Assembly: GCF_015689335.1 (NCBI RefSeq)
Contig: NZ_CP065053.1
Span: forward strand, 7,068,001 to 7,132,000
From: Massilia antarctica
GTDB taxonomy: Bacteria > Pseudomonadota > Gammaproteobacteria > Burkholderiales > Burkholderiaceae_D
Length of the DNA stretch: 64,000 nucleotides
Reading direction: 5' to 3'
Below, one piece after another: positions 26,080 to 35,909 of the stretch (its first letter is position 1; each line of letters starts with the position of its first letter). Under the pieces are notes generated by a model. The model was not told the origin of the DNA, did not search any database, and saw nothing but the letters and a program-made list of their open reading frames with translations. The position numbers and the translations under genes are program-made.

Positions 26080-26976
26080 TTACTTCTTGGCGGCGGCAGG
26101 TGCCGACGCCCCGCCCGGACTACGGAAATACTTGAAGAACTCCGAATTCGAATCGAGCACCATCACGTCGCCATGGTTCTTGAAGGTCGCGCGGTAGGCT
26201 TCCAGGGAACGATAGAACTTGTAGAACTCCGGGTTCTTGCCGAATGCTTCGGCGTAAATCTGCGATGCCTTGGCGTCGCCGTCACCCTTGATCTTCTCGG
26301 CGTCGCGGAACGCTTCGGCCAGCAGCACGGTGCGCTGGCGGTCGGCATCGGCCCGGATCTTTTCCGATTCGGCCGAACCGGTCGAGCGCAATTCGTTGGC
26401 CACGCGCAGGCGCTCAGCCTTCATGCGGTCGTACACCGAGGCATTGATCTGCTCCACATAGTCCACGCGCTTCAAGCGCACGTCCACGATCTGCACGCCG
26501 ATCTGCTTGGCCTCGGCTTCGACCTTGCGATGAATCGCTTCCATCACGCTGCCGCGCTGCCCGGAAATCACATCGCGCACCGTGCGCTTGGTGATTTCAT
26601 CGTTCAGCGCCGCCTTGACGATCTGGTCCATCCGGCCGCGCGCGCTTTTCTCGCTGCCGCTGAAGCTGATGTAGTACAGGCGCGGATCGATGATGCGCCA
26701 TTTGACGAAGGTGTCGACCAGGATGTTCTTCTTCTCCGACGTGATGAAGCGGTCGGCATTGGGCGTGTCGAGCGTGAGCACGCGCTTGTCGAGGTAGATC
26801 ACGTTTTGCAGCGGCGGCGGCAGCTTGAAGTGCAGACCAGGCTCGCTGATCACTTCCTTGATTTCGCCGAACGCGAACACCACCGCGAAGGTGCGCTGGT
26901 CGACCACGAACACGGTCGAGGACAGCAGCATCAGCGCGAGGAAGCCGGCGACCAGAATGGATACTAAACGGTTCAT
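26080..26976 (-). CDS. hflC: FtsH-protease modulator HflC
   Basis: 298-residue SPFH/Band-7 protein, one N-terminal membrane segment (about 5-24) and a large periplasmic part. With HflK it forms the HflKC cage around FtsH and restrains its proteolysis of membrane proteins. V-V-D-Q-R-T-F-A-V-V-F-A-F-G, the S-E-K-K-N-I-L-V-D segment and the late E-A-Y-R-A-T-F are typical. Its start overlaps the hflK stop by one base (TAATG), with GGGAGA inside hflK, so translation is coupled. The C-terminus ends in an Ala/Pro/Lys tail. Confidence 0.97.
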   Translation of the reverse strand: MNRLVSILVAGFLALMLLSSTVFVVDQRTFAVVFAFGEIKEVISEPGLHFKLPPPLQNVIYLDKRVLTLDTPNADRFITSEKKNILVDTFVKWRIIDPRLYYISFSGSEKSARGRMDQIVKAALNDEITKRTVRDVISGQRGSVMEAIHRKVEAEAKQIGVQIVDVRLKRVDYVEQINASVYDRMKAERLRVANELRSTGSAESEKIRADADRQRTVLLAEAFRDAEKIKGDGDAKASQIYAEAFGKNPEFYKFYRSLEAYRATFKNHGDVMVLDSNSEFFKYFRSPGGASAPAAAKK

Positions 26977-28229
26977 TAGCGGATCTCCCGATCACGTGAG
27001 GATTCGCGGCTGCGGTTGTCGCGCTGGCGCACCTGTTCGAGCGGCTGCAGCACCTCGGCCGGCAGCGGCACTGGCGCGGCCTGCACCGGCCCGGACTTGG
27101 CGCCGATGGCGGCGTCGTTGGCGGCAGTTTGCGCAATCAGTTTGTCGAGCGGCAGATACAGCAGGTTGCTGCCGGACTTGGCGTCCACCATGACCTTGCT
27201 GGCACTGGTGAAAATCTGCTGCATGGTGTCGAGGTACATGCGGTCGCGCGTGACACCAGGCGCCTTCTGGTACTCGGCCATCACTTGCCCGAAGCGGGCC
27301 GCGTTACCGGTGGCGTTTTCGGTGACCATCGAGCGGTAGGCTTCTGCTTCCTGCATCAGGCGGAAGGCGTTGCCGCGCGCGCGCGGCACCACGTCGTTGG
27401 CATACGCCTGGCCTTCGTTCTTGGCGCGTTCGCGGTCCTGGCCAGCCTTGACGGCATCGTCGAAGGCGCCCTGCACCTGCTCCGGCGGCTGCACCACCTG
27501 CATGGTCACGTTGTTGATCTGCGCGCCCAGGGCGTAGCGGTCGATGATCTTCTGCATCAGGATCTGGGTGTCGAGGGCGACCTTTTCGCGGCCCTCGTAC
27601 AGCACGAAGTCCATCTTGCTCTTGCCGACGATTTCGCGCATCGAGGTTTCGGCGACCATGCGCACGGTGTCGTCGGTGTCGACATTATTGAACAGCCAGG
27701 CTTTCGGATCCTTGAGCGTGTACTGCACCGCGAACTGGATCTCGATGATGTTTTCGTCATCGGTGAGCATCAGCGCTTCTTGCGGATTCTTGGCGCGCGC
27801 GGTGCCGCTGGTGCCGATTTCGACCGTGCGCAGGTTCGAGACGTTGACTTTTTCGTGGGTCTGGAACGGATACGGCATGCGCCAGTTCAGGCCCGGACCG
27901 GTGGTGCGCGCGTATTTGCCGAAGGTCGAGACGATGCCGACCTGACCTTCGAGCACGCTGAACACGCCGCTGGCGAGCCAGATGAAGGCCACCACCGCCG
28001 CCGCCGCGCCGACCGTGGCGCTGGCGCCCTTCATGTCGGGACGGTAGCCGCCGCCGCCCGCATCGCCCCCGCCCGGTCCCTTGGGACCGAACAGGCGGTT
28101 CAGGCGCTGGTTGAAGTCGCGCCACATCTGATCGAGATCGGGCGGGCCGTCGCCGGGACGTTTGCTGTCCTGCAGCAGGACAGTGGGCGGCGGCCGGATG
28201 CCGACGCGTTTGAGTAGTGAAGCAAGCAT
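26976..28229 (-). CDS. hflK: FtsH-protease modulator HflK
   Basis: About 417 residues; partner of HflC in the membrane complex that regulates FtsH. A Pro/Gly-rich cytoplasmic N-terminus (G-P-K-G-P-G-G-G-D-A-G-G-G-G-Y) leads to one membrane helix (about 75-95) and the SPFH domain (V-G-I-V-S-T-F-G-K-Y). A long helical region with R-A-R-G-N-A-F-R-L-M-Q-E-A-E-A-Y-R follows. The start is uncertain: ATG at 28229 lies one base after the hflX stop; a TTG at 28247 would overlap hflX by 17 nt. Neither has a clear ribosome site. Confidence 0.95.
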   Translation of the reverse strand: MLASLLKRVGIRPPPTVLLQDSKRPGDGPPDLDQMWRDFNQRLNRLFGPKGPGGGDAGGGGYRPDMKGASATVGAAAAVVAFIWLASGVFSVLEGQVGIVSTFGKYARTTGPGLNWRMPYPFQTHEKVNVSNLRTVEIGTSGTARAKNPQEALMLTDDENIIEIQFAVQYTLKDPKAWLFNNVDTDDTVRMVAETSMREIVGKSKMDFVLYEGREKVALDTQILMQKIIDRYALGAQINNVTMQVVQPPEQVQGAFDDAVKAGQDRERAKNEGQAYANDVVPRARGNAFRLMQEAEAYRSMVTENATGNAARFGQVMAEYQKAPGVTRDRMYLDTMQQIFTSASKVMVDAKSGSNLLYLPLDKLIAQTAANDAAIGAKSGPVQAAPVPLPAEVLQPLEQVRQRDNRSRESSRDREIR

Positions 28230-28230
28230 G

Positions 28231-29478
28231 CTATCGAGGTCCGACAATGGTGGAGGTTAGAATTTCGGCCGGTTGCGCGTCCTGAGCATTGTCCGCATCG
28301 TCTGCGTCATCAGCATCGTCGGGGTCGGACGCATCGTCTGCGTCGTCGCCATCGGGCGCGTCATCCGGTTCGGCATCGTCCTGCTCTTCAAAAAGGTGGC
28401 TGCGCGCCGGCGCGGCCCTGGCCGCTTCGACCACGGCTTCGCGCAGCATGTCGAGGCCGGCGCCGGTGTGGGCGCTGATGAACACGCGGGCAATATTGCC
28501 CGCTTCATCGCGCTCCACCGCGGGCTCCAGGCCGGCGGCATCGATCTTGTTCCACACCAGGATTTGCGGAATATGATCGGCGCCGATTTCCTTGAGCACC
28601 AGGTTGACCTGTTCGATCTGTTCCATGCGCACCGGGCTGGCGCCGTCGACGACGTGCAGCAGCAAGTCGGCGTGGATGGTTTCTTCCAGGGTCGCGCGGA
28701 AGGCCGCCACCAGCTGGTGCGGCAGTTCGCGCACGAAACCGACCGTGTCGGACATGACCACGTTGCCCACTTCTTCGCCCAGGTAGACGCGGCGGGACGT
28801 GGTGTCCAGGGTGGCGAACAACTGGTTGGCGACGTACACGCCGGCCTTGGTCAGGGCGTTGAACAGGGTCGACTTGCCGGCATTGGTGTAGCCGACCAGC
28901 GAGACCGAAAAAGTATGGCTGCGGCCGCGCGAACGGCGCTGGGTTTCATGCTGCTTGCGCAGCTTGGCCAGGCGCGCGCGCAAGGCCTTGACCCGCTCGC
29001 CGATCAGGCGGCGGTCGGTCTCGAGCTGGGTTTCACCCGGACCGCGCAGGCCGATACCGCCCTTTTGCCGTTCCAGGTGAGTCCAGCCGCGGATCAGGCG
29101 CGTGGCCAGATGCTGCAGCTGCGCCAGTTCGACCTGCAGCTTGCCCTCGTGACTCTTGGCGCGCTGCGCGAAGATGTCGAGGATCAGGCTGGTGCGGTCG
29201 AGGACGCGGATATTCAGGCGTTTTTCCAGATTGCGCTGCTGGGCCGGAGACAGGGCGTGATTGAAAATCACGATCTCGATGTTCTGGTCCACGCAGGCCA
29301 GGCCGATTTCGTCGGCCTTGCCGCTGCCGACGAAGTAGGCAGCGTCCGGACTGGAACGCTTGGCGGTGATGGTGGTGATCGGGTCGGCGCCTGCCGAACG
29401 GGCGAGCAAGGACAGCTCTTCCACGCTCGCGTTGAAGTCGCCAGTGCCGAAATCGATGCCGACTAGTGCTGCGCGCAT
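28231..29478 (-). CDS. hflX: Ribosome-splitting GTPase HflX
   Basis: 415-residue GTPase that rescues stalled ribosomes, notably under heat stress in E. coli. The N-terminal HflX domain (Y-F-V-G-S-G-K-A-D-E-I, I-F-N-H-A-L-S-P-A-Q-Q-R-N-L-E), the linker G-G-I-G-L-R-G-P-G-E-T-Q-L-E-T-D-R-R and the G domain (G-Y-T-N-A-G-K-S-T-L-F-N, D-T-V-G-F, N-K-I-D) are complete. The last 50 residues are a low-complexity acidic tail made of D-D-A/D-P-D units, not part of the family core. GGGAGG precedes the ATG; hfq ends 48 nt upstream in the usual hfq-hflX order. Confidence 0.97.
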   Translation of the reverse strand: MRAALVGIDFGTGDFNASVEELSLLARSAGADPITTITAKRSSPDAAYFVGSGKADEIGLACVDQNIEIVIFNHALSPAQQRNLEKRLNIRVLDRTSLILDIFAQRAKSHEGKLQVELAQLQHLATRLIRGWTHLERQKGGIGLRGPGETQLETDRRLIGERVKALRARLAKLRKQHETQRRSRGRSHTFSVSLVGYTNAGKSTLFNALTKAGVYVANQLFATLDTTSRRVYLGEEVGNVVMSDTVGFVRELPHQLVAAFRATLEETIHADLLLHVVDGASPVRMEQIEQVNLVLKEIGADHIPQILVWNKIDAAGLEPAVERDEAGNIARVFISAHTGAGLDMLREAVVEAARAAPARSHLFEEQDDAEPDDAPDGDDADDASDPDDADDADDADNAQDAQPAEILTSTIVGPR

Positions 29479-29526
29479 AGGCCTCCCTGCAGGGCCAGGC
29501 GACCCGGGGTGGCGACGCCCATGGCC

Positions 29527-29763
29527 TTACTCAGCTTCGGAATCAAGATTGAGATTGACCGCGCGTGCCGGAACAACGGTGGAGATTGCATGCTTGTAGA
29601 CCATCTGGGTCACCGTGTTACGCAGCAGGACCACGTACTGGTCGAAGGACTCGATATGGCCCTGAAGTTTGATCCCGTTGACCAGGTAGATCGAGACGGG
29701 AACATGCTCTTTGCGCAAGGCATTGAGGAATGGGTCTTGTAACAGTTGCCCTTTGTTGCTCAT
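29527..29763 (-). CDS. hfq: RNA chaperone Hfq
   Basis: 78-residue Sm-like hexameric RNA chaperone that pairs small RNAs with mRNAs. Sm1 ([12 protein letters not shown] ... [11 protein letters not shown]) and Sm2 ([10 protein letters not shown]) are intact, including the Q-D-P-F and K-H motifs that line the proximal RNA site. The C-terminal tail is short and acidic as in many betaproteobacteria. The start at 29763 with a GGAG site was chosen; the frame is open for 19 codons upstream without family support. First gene of the hfq-hflX-hflK-hflC operon. Confidence 0.98.
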   Translation of the reverse strand: MSNKGQLLQDPFLNALRKEHVPVSIYLVNGIKLQGHIESFDQYVVLLRNTVTQMVYKHAISTVVPARAVNLNLDSEAE

Positions 29764-29905
29764 AACAGCTCCGTGATGTTGTTGTAGTAAAGAATTGGAG
29801 GCGACTCGCTGGTTTTTCAAGTGCCGGGACCATCATTGTTGTGAAGCGAATGATGTCCCTGAGTTACTGTAACCTGTTTTGCAATTGTCTGTCGGACGTC
29901 CGTAC

Positions 29906-31249
29906 CTACTTGGACGTACGCGCGAACGGGTTTTTACCCACGCGCAGCTCGATCCGCAGCGGCGTACCTACCAGATTGAAGGTGTCGCGGAAATGCTTCT
30001 CGAGGTAGCGTTTGTACGGTTCGCCGATCGCGTCGAGCGAATTGCCGTGGATGACGATGATCGGTGGATTCTGCCCGCCCTGGTGCGCATAGCGCATTTT
30101 GGGACGGATCGAGCCCTTGCGGCGCGGCTCCTGCTTCTCGACCGCTTCGATCAGCGCACGCGTCAGGCGCGGCGTGGACAGGTCGGCGGTGGCGGCGGCG
30201 TAGGCGGCGTCGACCGACTTCATCATCGGCGCGATGCCTTGCGACTTCAGGGCCGAAATAAAGTGGGTCTTGGCGAACGAGAGGAAGTCGAGCTTGCGGT
30301 CGATATCGATCTTGATTTCGTCGCGCTCGTCGGAGCGCAAGCCATCCCACTTGTTGACGGCCACCACCAGGGCGCGGCCCGACTCCAGGATGAAGCCGGC
30401 GATGTGCGCATCCTGCTCCGAAATGTCTTGCTGGGCGTCGAGCAGCAGGATCACGACGTGGGCTTCCGAAATCGACTGCAGGGTTTTCACGACCGAGAAC
30501 TTCTCGATCGCTTCGAACACCTTGCCGCGGCGGCGGATACCGGCCGTGTCGATCAGGGTGTAGTTCTTGCCTTCGCGCTCGAACGGGACTTCGATCGAGT
30601 CGCGCGTGGTGCCCGGCATGTCGAAGGCGATCACCCTCTCTTCGCCGATCAGGGTGTTGACCAGGGTCGACTTGCCCACGTTGGGACGGCCGACGATGGC
30701 GATCTTGATGCCGCGCGCGGCCGGCTCCAGTTCTTCCTGGTCGTCCGGACGCTGGGCGAAGGCTTCGTTCAAGGCTTCCTCGACCAGGTCGGTCACGCCA
30801 TCGCCGTGGGCGGCCGAAATGACGTAGGGGTCGCCCATGCCGAGTTCATAGAAGTCGGCAACGACGGAGCTGTACTTCATGCCCTCGCCCTTGTTGACGA
30901 CCAACATGACCTTGCGGCCCGACTTGCGCAGGAAGTCGGTGATGGTTTTATCGTGCGGGGTCAAGCCCTGGCGGCCGTCGACGATGAACACGACCACGTC
31001 CGCTTCGGCGACGGCCTGCTTGGTCTGCAGGGCCATCTGGAACATGATGCCTTCCTTGGCGACCGGCTCGAAGCCGCCCGTGTCGATGACGAGGAAGGGA
31101 CGTTCGCCGACCCGGCCTTCGCCGTAGTGACGATCGCGCGTGAGACCTGGCAGGTCGGCCACGAGCGCGTCGCGCGAGCGGGTGAGGCGATTGAAGAGTG
31201 TCGATTTCCCGACGTTGGGGCGACCAACTAATGCGATTACCGGCTTCAT
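29906..31249 (-). CDS. der: Ribosome-assembly GTPase Der (EngA)
   Basis: 447-residue essential GTPase with two G domains in tandem followed by a KH-like domain, acting in 50S assembly. Each G domain starts [10 protein letters not shown] (residues about 8 and 190); D-T-G-G-F and D-T-A-G-I-R switch motifs and two N-K-x-D motifs follow. The C-terminal [11 protein letters not shown] is typical. It starts 7 nt after bamB, in the conserved bamB-der pair. Confidence 0.98.
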   Translation of the reverse strand: MKPVIALVGRPNVGKSTLFNRLTRSRDALVADLPGLTRDRHYGEGRVGERPFLVIDTGGFEPVAKEGIMFQMALQTKQAVAEADVVVFIVDGRQGLTPHDKTITDFLRKSGRKVMLVVNKGEGMKYSSVVADFYELGMGDPYVISAAHGDGVTDLVEEALNEAFAQRPDDQEELEPAARGIKIAIVGRPNVGKSTLVNTLIGEERVIAFDMPGTTRDSIEVPFEREGKNYTLIDTAGIRRRGKVFEAIEKFSVVKTLQSISEAHVVILLLDAQQDISEQDAHIAGFILESGRALVVAVNKWDGLRSDERDEIKIDIDRKLDFLSFAKTHFISALKSQGIAPMMKSVDAAYAAATADLSTPRLTRALIEAVEKQEPRRKGSIRPKMRYAHQGGQNPPIIVIHGNSLDAIGEPYKRYLEKHFRDTFNLVGTPLRIELRVGKNPFARTSK

Positions 31250-31256
31250 GGTGTTT

Positions 31257-32417
31257 TTATTCGACCGCGATAGCGGTCACTGTCCCAGATTGTGTTTGAA
31301 AGATCAGGTTCGTGCCGGCCACCATCGGTGGCGCCGTGATGGCGCTCCCGTCGGTGGCGGCGCGCGCCAGAAAGGAACCATCTTCCCGTGACAGGAAGTG
31401 GATGTAACCCTGGTAGTCGCCGACGGCCACCGTGCGCGAATACGACACGGGGGTGGACAGGCGGCGATAACTCAATTTGTCGTTTTTCCAGGCGCTCACG
31501 CCGCTGTCGCGGTTAAAGGCCGAGACGGCGCCCTTGTCGTCGACGGCGAACACGAAACGCTGGTCGACCGCCACGCCGACATCCGACGACAGCTCCTTGG
31601 TCCAGCGCGAAGCGCCGGTGGCGATGTCGAAGCAGCCCACCCTGCCCTGGTAGGACGCGGCGCACACTTCCTGGTCGATCACGACCGGGGTGCCCCCGAT
31701 ATCGGTGACACGCTCAAGCTCGGTCGCGCCGCGCGATTCGCCGACGGCCACTTCCCAGCGCGCAGCGCCGGTGGCCAGGTTCAGCGATAGCAATTTGCCG
31801 CCCGGCTGGGCGATGATGACATCCTTGCCGACCACCACCATGCCCGGCGCGTTGCGCAGGGTCAGCGGCGGCGAGACTCTCTGCACGGTCCATTTTTTCT
31901 CGCCGGTCTTGGCGTCGAGGCCGACGATGCGGTTGTCGACCGAGCGTACCACCACCACGCCGTCGCCGATCACGGGGCTCGACAGCACTTCGCTGGAGGC
32001 CTGGGCCTTCCACAGCAGCTTGCCTTCGATGTCGTAGGCCAGCACGCCGCCCTTGTCGGCGCCGAAGACCAGCATGTTGCCGTCGGTACCGACGCCGGCG
32101 GTCAGGCCGGTCTCGGCCTTGATGCGCCACAGCTGCTTGCCGCTGGCGGCGTCGACCCGCGCGATGGCGCCGTCGGCGCCGGCCACCACCAGCGACTGGT
32201 TCACCAGCGCCGGCACGAAGACATAATCCTGGGCCTTGCCGATATCGAGCTTCCAGGCGGTGCGCACGGCCATCGTGCCCTTGAGCTCGACCAGCGGCGC
32301 GGGCTCGTTGCCCTTGGATTTGGAGGCGAAAGGATTAAGTGAACTCAGGGTGGAGCAGCCGGCCATCAGGGCCAGCACACTCACACCGATAAGTTTCTGG
32401 GTAATACGCATAGTCAT
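31257..32417 (-). CDS. bamB: Outer-membrane assembly lipoprotein BamB
   Basis: 386-residue lipoprotein of the BAM complex that inserts beta-barrels into the outer membrane. The signal peptide ends in the lipobox L-M-A-G-C (Cys about 20). The mature part is an eight-bladed propeller with PQQ-like repeats, each around A-x-D-x-x-x-G-x-x-x-W (for example [34 protein letters not shown]). Two ATGs two codons apart can serve as start. It follows the yfgM gene by 44 nt. Confidence 0.96.
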   Translation of the reverse strand: MTMRITQKLIGVSVLALMAGCSTLSSLNPFASKSKGNEPAPLVELKGTMAVRTAWKLDIGKAQDYVFVPALVNQSLVVAGADGAIARVDAASGKQLWRIKAETGLTAGVGTDGNMLVFGADKGGVLAYDIEGKLLWKAQASSEVLSSPVIGDGVVVVRSVDNRIVGLDAKTGEKKWTVQRVSPPLTLRNAPGMVVVGKDVIIAQPGGKLLSLNLATGAARWEVAVGESRGATELERVTDIGGTPVVIDQEVCAASYQGRVGCFDIATGASRWTKELSSDVGVAVDQRFVFAVDDKGAVSAFNRDSGVSAWKNDKLSYRRLSTPVSYSRTVAVGDYQGYIHFLSREDGSFLARAATDGSAITAPPMVAGTNLIFQTQSGTVTAIAVE

Positions 32418-32461
32418 TGACCTTGTTCTGGGTAACTTGTTAATGCGGACCGGGAGACCGC

Positions 32462-33115
32462 TCAGGCGGCCGCTTTGGTCTCGGGCACGGCGCCGCCGAT
32501 GGCTTCGAGCTTGAGCACCACCACGGCGCGGCCCGGATGCTGCTCGTCCATCGTGGCCAGCGCGGCCAGGTAGGCGGCGCGCGCTTCGGCGATCTTGTTC
32601 TGCGCTACCAGGATGTCGCCCTTGCGGTCGGCCACGGCGCCGCTGAACTGCGGCAGGAAATTCGTCGCCAGCAGTTTCAGGCCTTCATCGTAGGCTTTCT
32701 CGTCGAGCAGCACGCCGGACAGGCGCAGCTTGGCGATCGACTTGTACTCGTCGTTGCCGTTATCGATGACCCATTGCAGATGGGCCTTGGCCGCCTTCAG
32801 GTCGCTGGCGTCAAAGGCGCTCTTGGCGGCCATCAGCGCCGTCATGGAGGCGTAGGCGCTCTTGGCGTACTTGGTGCGCACGTCGCCGGCGATGCGCTGC
32901 ACCTTGGTGTTGTCGTTGGCGGCGACCGCGGTTTGCATCTGCGTGTACAGGCCCGACGCTTCGGCCGCGTTGACCCGCTCGTGGCGCTGCCACCAGGTAT
33001 AGCCGGAGTAGGAACCGGCGGCGACGATCAGCAACACCATCAGCATGTTGCCGTACTTGCTCCAGAAGGCCTGCATTGCGGCCAGTTGTTCTTGTTCTTC
33101 GAGATCGTATGCCAT
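32462..33115 (-). CDS. YfgM-like membrane TPR protein
   Basis: 217-residue protein with a short cytoplasmic start, one membrane helix (about 22-42, M-L-M-V-L-L-I-V-A-A-G) and a periplasmic tetratricopeptide-type helical domain. This is the UPF0070/YfgM family; in E. coli YfgM binds SecYEG and PpiD and helps hand proteins to periplasmic chaperones. Position between hisS and bamB is the conserved one. It starts 61 nt after hisS. Confidence 0.93.
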   Translation of the reverse strand: MAYDLEEQEQLAAMQAFWSKYGNMLMVLLIVAAGSYSGYTWWQRHERVNAAEASGLYTQMQTAVAANDNTKVQRIAGDVRTKYAKSAYASMTALMAAKSAFDASDLKAAKAHLQWVIDNGNDEYKSIAKLRLSGVLLDEKAYDEGLKLLATNFLPQFSGAVADRKGDILVAQNKIAEARAAYLAALATMDEQHPGRAVVVLKLEAIGGAVPETKAAA

Positions 33116-33176
33116 GTCATTCTCAACGTAGTTAACTACTGATTAATCGGAAATCCGGGGGTGCCGCCTGCTGCAC

Positions 33177-34532
33177 TTAGTGATGGTAGTGCACGTGCTC
33201 ATGGTCGTGGTCATGCTCGTGGGCGCCGACGATCTGGTTGACCAGGTAGTCGACCACGTCGTCGAACGGCACGCTGGCCTGCTGCTCGCCCTCGGCGCCG
33301 CGCATCGACTTGACCGCCGCCGTGCGCTTGGCGATTTCATCGTCGCCCAGGATCACGGCAAAGGCCGCGCCGCTGCCGTCGGCTTTTTTCATCTGGCTCT
33401 TGAAGCTGCCGGGACCGCTCGCAGCGGCGCAATGTAACACAACATCCAGGCCGGCATCACGGATGCGCTCGGCAAGCACGAAGGCTTGCATGCGCGCTTC
33501 CTCGCCCTGGTGCACCATATAGACATCACATTCGGACGGATCGTTCGGTTCTCCCGCTTCTTTCATCAGCTCCACCAGGCGCTCGATGCCCATGGCGAAA
33601 CCGACCGCCGGGGTCGGCTTGCCGCCGAAGCTTTCGATCAGCGGATCGTAGCGGCCGCCCGCGCACACGGTGCCTTGCGAGCCGAGCTTGTCGGTGACCC
33701 ACTCGAACACGCTGCGGTTGTAGTAGTCGAGCCCGCGCACCAGGCGCGGGTTGACGGTGTATTGGATATTGTTGTGGTCGAGGATGCGCTTCAAGCCTTC
33801 GAAGTGCAGCACCGACTCGCCTTCCAGGTAGTCGAGCAGCTTGGGCGCATTGTTCACCAGCTCTTGCATGGCAGGATTCTTGGTATCGAGGATGCGCAGC
33901 GGATTGGCGTGCAGGCGGCGCTTGGCTTCTTCGTCGAGCAACTCAGCGTTGGCTTCGAAATAGGTGATCAGGTCGGCGCGGTGGCGCTGGCGCTCGGCGG
34001 CGTCGCCGATCGAATTGATTTCGAGGCGGATGTCTTCCAGGCCCAGATCGTCCCACAGGCGGCGGCACAGCATGATCAGCTCGGCGTCGATATCGGGACC
34101 GGCAAAGCCGACCGCTTCGGCGCCAACCTGGAAGAACTGGCGATAGCGGCCGCGCTGCGGACGCTCGTGACGGAACATCGGTCCCGAATACCAGACGCGG
34201 CGCGGGCCGTCGTAGACCAAATTGTGTTCGATGACGGCGCGCACCACGCCGGCCGTGCCTTCGGGGCGCAGAGTCAGTTCGTCGTCGTTCATCGAATCCT
34301 TGAACGAGTACATTTCTTTTTCGACGATATCGGTCACCGCGCCGATGGCGCGCTTGAACAGCGCCGTGTCTTCGACGATCGGGGTGACGATCTTTTGGTA
34401 GCCGTAGCTTTTCAGGACCGAGTGCACGGTGTTTTCAAACAGTTCCCACAGCGGCGCGTCGGCCGGCAGGATGTCGTTCATGCCTTTGACGGCCGTGATC
34501 TTTGTTGCTTTTTCTTTTTTATTTTCAGACAT
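33177..34532 (-). CDS. hisS: Histidyl-tRNA synthetase
   Basis: 451-residue class II synthetase. Motif 2 ([12 protein letters not shown] ... [14 protein letters not shown]), the histidine-A loop ([12 protein letters not shown]) and motif 3 ([11 protein letters not shown]) are complete, with the C-terminal anticodon domain. The protein ends in an unusual run of His, Asp and Glu ([14 protein letters not shown]), which is not needed for the enzyme and could bind metal. It starts 20 nt after ispG. Confidence 0.98.
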   Translation of the reverse strand: MSENKKEKATKITAVKGMNDILPADAPLWELFENTVHSVLKSYGYQKIVTPIVEDTALFKRAIGAVTDIVEKEMYSFKDSMNDDELTLRPEGTAGVVRAVIEHNLVYDGPRRVWYSGPMFRHERPQRGRYRQFFQVGAEAVGFAGPDIDAELIMLCRRLWDDLGLEDIRLEINSIGDAAERQRHRADLITYFEANAELLDEEAKRRLHANPLRILDTKNPAMQELVNNAPKLLDYLEGESVLHFEGLKRILDHNNIQYTVNPRLVRGLDYYNRSVFEWVTDKLGSQGTVCAGGRYDPLIESFGGKPTPAVGFAMGIERLVELMKEAGEPNDPSECDVYMVHQGEEARMQAFVLAERIRDAGLDVVLHCAAASGPGSFKSQMKKADGSGAAFAVILGDDEIAKRTAAVKSMRGAEGEQQASVPFDDVVDYLVNQIVGAHEHDHDHEHVHYHH

Positions 34533-34552
34533 GTTCTAAAACTCTTTGTATG

Positions 34553-35896
34553 TTAAGGCGTCCCGGCTTGCAAGCCGGGGACCGCTGCGGCGGCAAGCGG
34601 CATGCCGCTTGCAACCCCGCCTACGCCATGTTCGATTAACTTCTTGCCGTAAGTGGTTTGTACGTAATTGAGGACAATCGCCTGGAATTCTTCAACGATC
34701 TTGTCGCCGCGCAGGGTGACGGTTTTCTTGCCATCGACGAACACCGGCGCGGCCGGCGATTCGCCCGTGCCCGGCAGGCTGATGCCGATATTGGCGTGCT
34801 TCGATTCGCCCGGACCGTTGACGATGCAACCCATCACGGCCACATTCATGCTTTCCACACCAGGATACGACTTCTTCCATTCCGGCATCTGCTCGCGCAG
34901 ATAGGTCTGGATGTTGTCGGCCAGTTCCTGGAAAGTGGTCGAGGTGGTGCGTCCGCAACCGGGGCAGGCGATGACCATGGGCGCGAACTTGCGCAAGCCC
35001 ATGGTTTGCAAAATCTCTTGCGCGACGATGACTTCGCGCGTGCGGTCGCCGCCCGGTTCCGGGGTGAGCGAAATGCGGATGGTGTCGCCGATGCCTTCCT
35101 GCAGCAGCACCGATAGCGCGGCGGTCGAGGCCACGATGCCCTTGCTGCCCATGCCCGCTTCGGTCAGGCCCAGGTGCAGCGGATAGTCGCAGCGGCGCGC
35201 CAGTTCGCGGTACACCGCGATCAAATCCTGCACGCCGGAGACCTTGCACGAGAGGATGATCTGGTCGCGTCCCAAACCGATTTCCTCGGCGCGCAGGGCG
35301 TTGTCGATGGCCGAGGTGATCAGCGCCTCGTACATCACGGCCTGGGCGCTCCACGGTTCGGCGCGCTGGGCGTTTTCATCCATGATGCGCGCCAGCAGCG
35401 ACTGGTCCAGGCTGCCCCAGTTCACGCCGATGCGCACCGGCTTGTTGTACATGATGGCCGCTTCGATCATCTGGGCGAACTGGCTGTCGCGCTTGGCGCC
35501 CTGCCCCACGTTGCCCGGATTGATGCGGTACTTCGACAGCGCGCGCGCACACTCGGGAAAGTCGCGCAGCAAGGTGTGGCCGTTGTAATGGAAGTCGCCC
35601 ACCAGCGGCACGTCGATTTCCATCTTGTCGAGCTGTTCGCGGATCAGGGGCACGGCCGCGGCGGCCTCGGGCTTGTCGACCGTGATGCGCACCATTTCGG
35701 AGCCGGCGCGGGCCAGTTCCTTGACCTGGATCGCGGTGCCGATCACGTCGGCCGTGTCGGTGTTGGTCATCGACTGCACCACCACGGGCGCGTCGCCGCC
35801 GACCCAGATTTTGCGTTCGCCGTGCGACACCAGCACACGCCGGCTGCTGCGGCGCGCGAGGGGACCCGAGGGAATCGCCAGATTGGAAGAAGACAT
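34553..35896 (-). CDS. ispG: 4-hydroxy-3-methylbut-2-enyl-diphosphate synthase
   Basis: 447-residue iron-sulphur enzyme of the MEP isoprenoid pathway that reduces MEcPP to HMBPP. The TIM-barrel start ([16 protein letters not shown]) and the 4Fe-4S ligands (C-P-G-C-G-R-T and [11 protein letters not shown]) are intact. The ATG at 35896 was chosen from family length; the open frame extends 23 codons upstream into rodZ. The last 20 codons (Gly/Ala/Pro-rich) contain two perfect DNA palindromes. Confidence 0.97.
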   Translation of the reverse strand: MSSSNLAIPSGPLARRSSRRVLVSHGERKIWVGGDAPVVVQSMTNTDTADVIGTAIQVKELARAGSEMVRITVDKPEAAAAVPLIREQLDKMEIDVPLVGDFHYNGHTLLRDFPECARALSKYRINPGNVGQGAKRDSQFAQMIEAAIMYNKPVRIGVNWGSLDQSLLARIMDENAQRAEPWSAQAVMYEALITSAIDNALRAEEIGLGRDQIILSCKVSGVQDLIAVYRELARRCDYPLHLGLTEAGMGSKGIVASTAALSVLLQEGIGDTIRISLTPEPGGDRTREVIVAQEILQTMGLRKFAPMVIACPGCGRTTSTTFQELADNIQTYLREQMPEWKKSYPGVESMNVAVMGCIVNGPGESKHANIGISLPGTGESPAAPVFVDGKKTVTLRGDKIVEEFQAIVLNYVQTTYGKKLIEHGVGGVASGMPLAAAAVPGLQAGTP

Positions 35897-35909
35897 GAAC
35901 AAAGACCTA

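Noticed and set aside
25500..26200. Small open frames of 60-90 codons in the A/B repeat modules
   Set aside because: They are copied with the repeats in both loci, cross module joints, and lack ribosome sites or recognisable protein.
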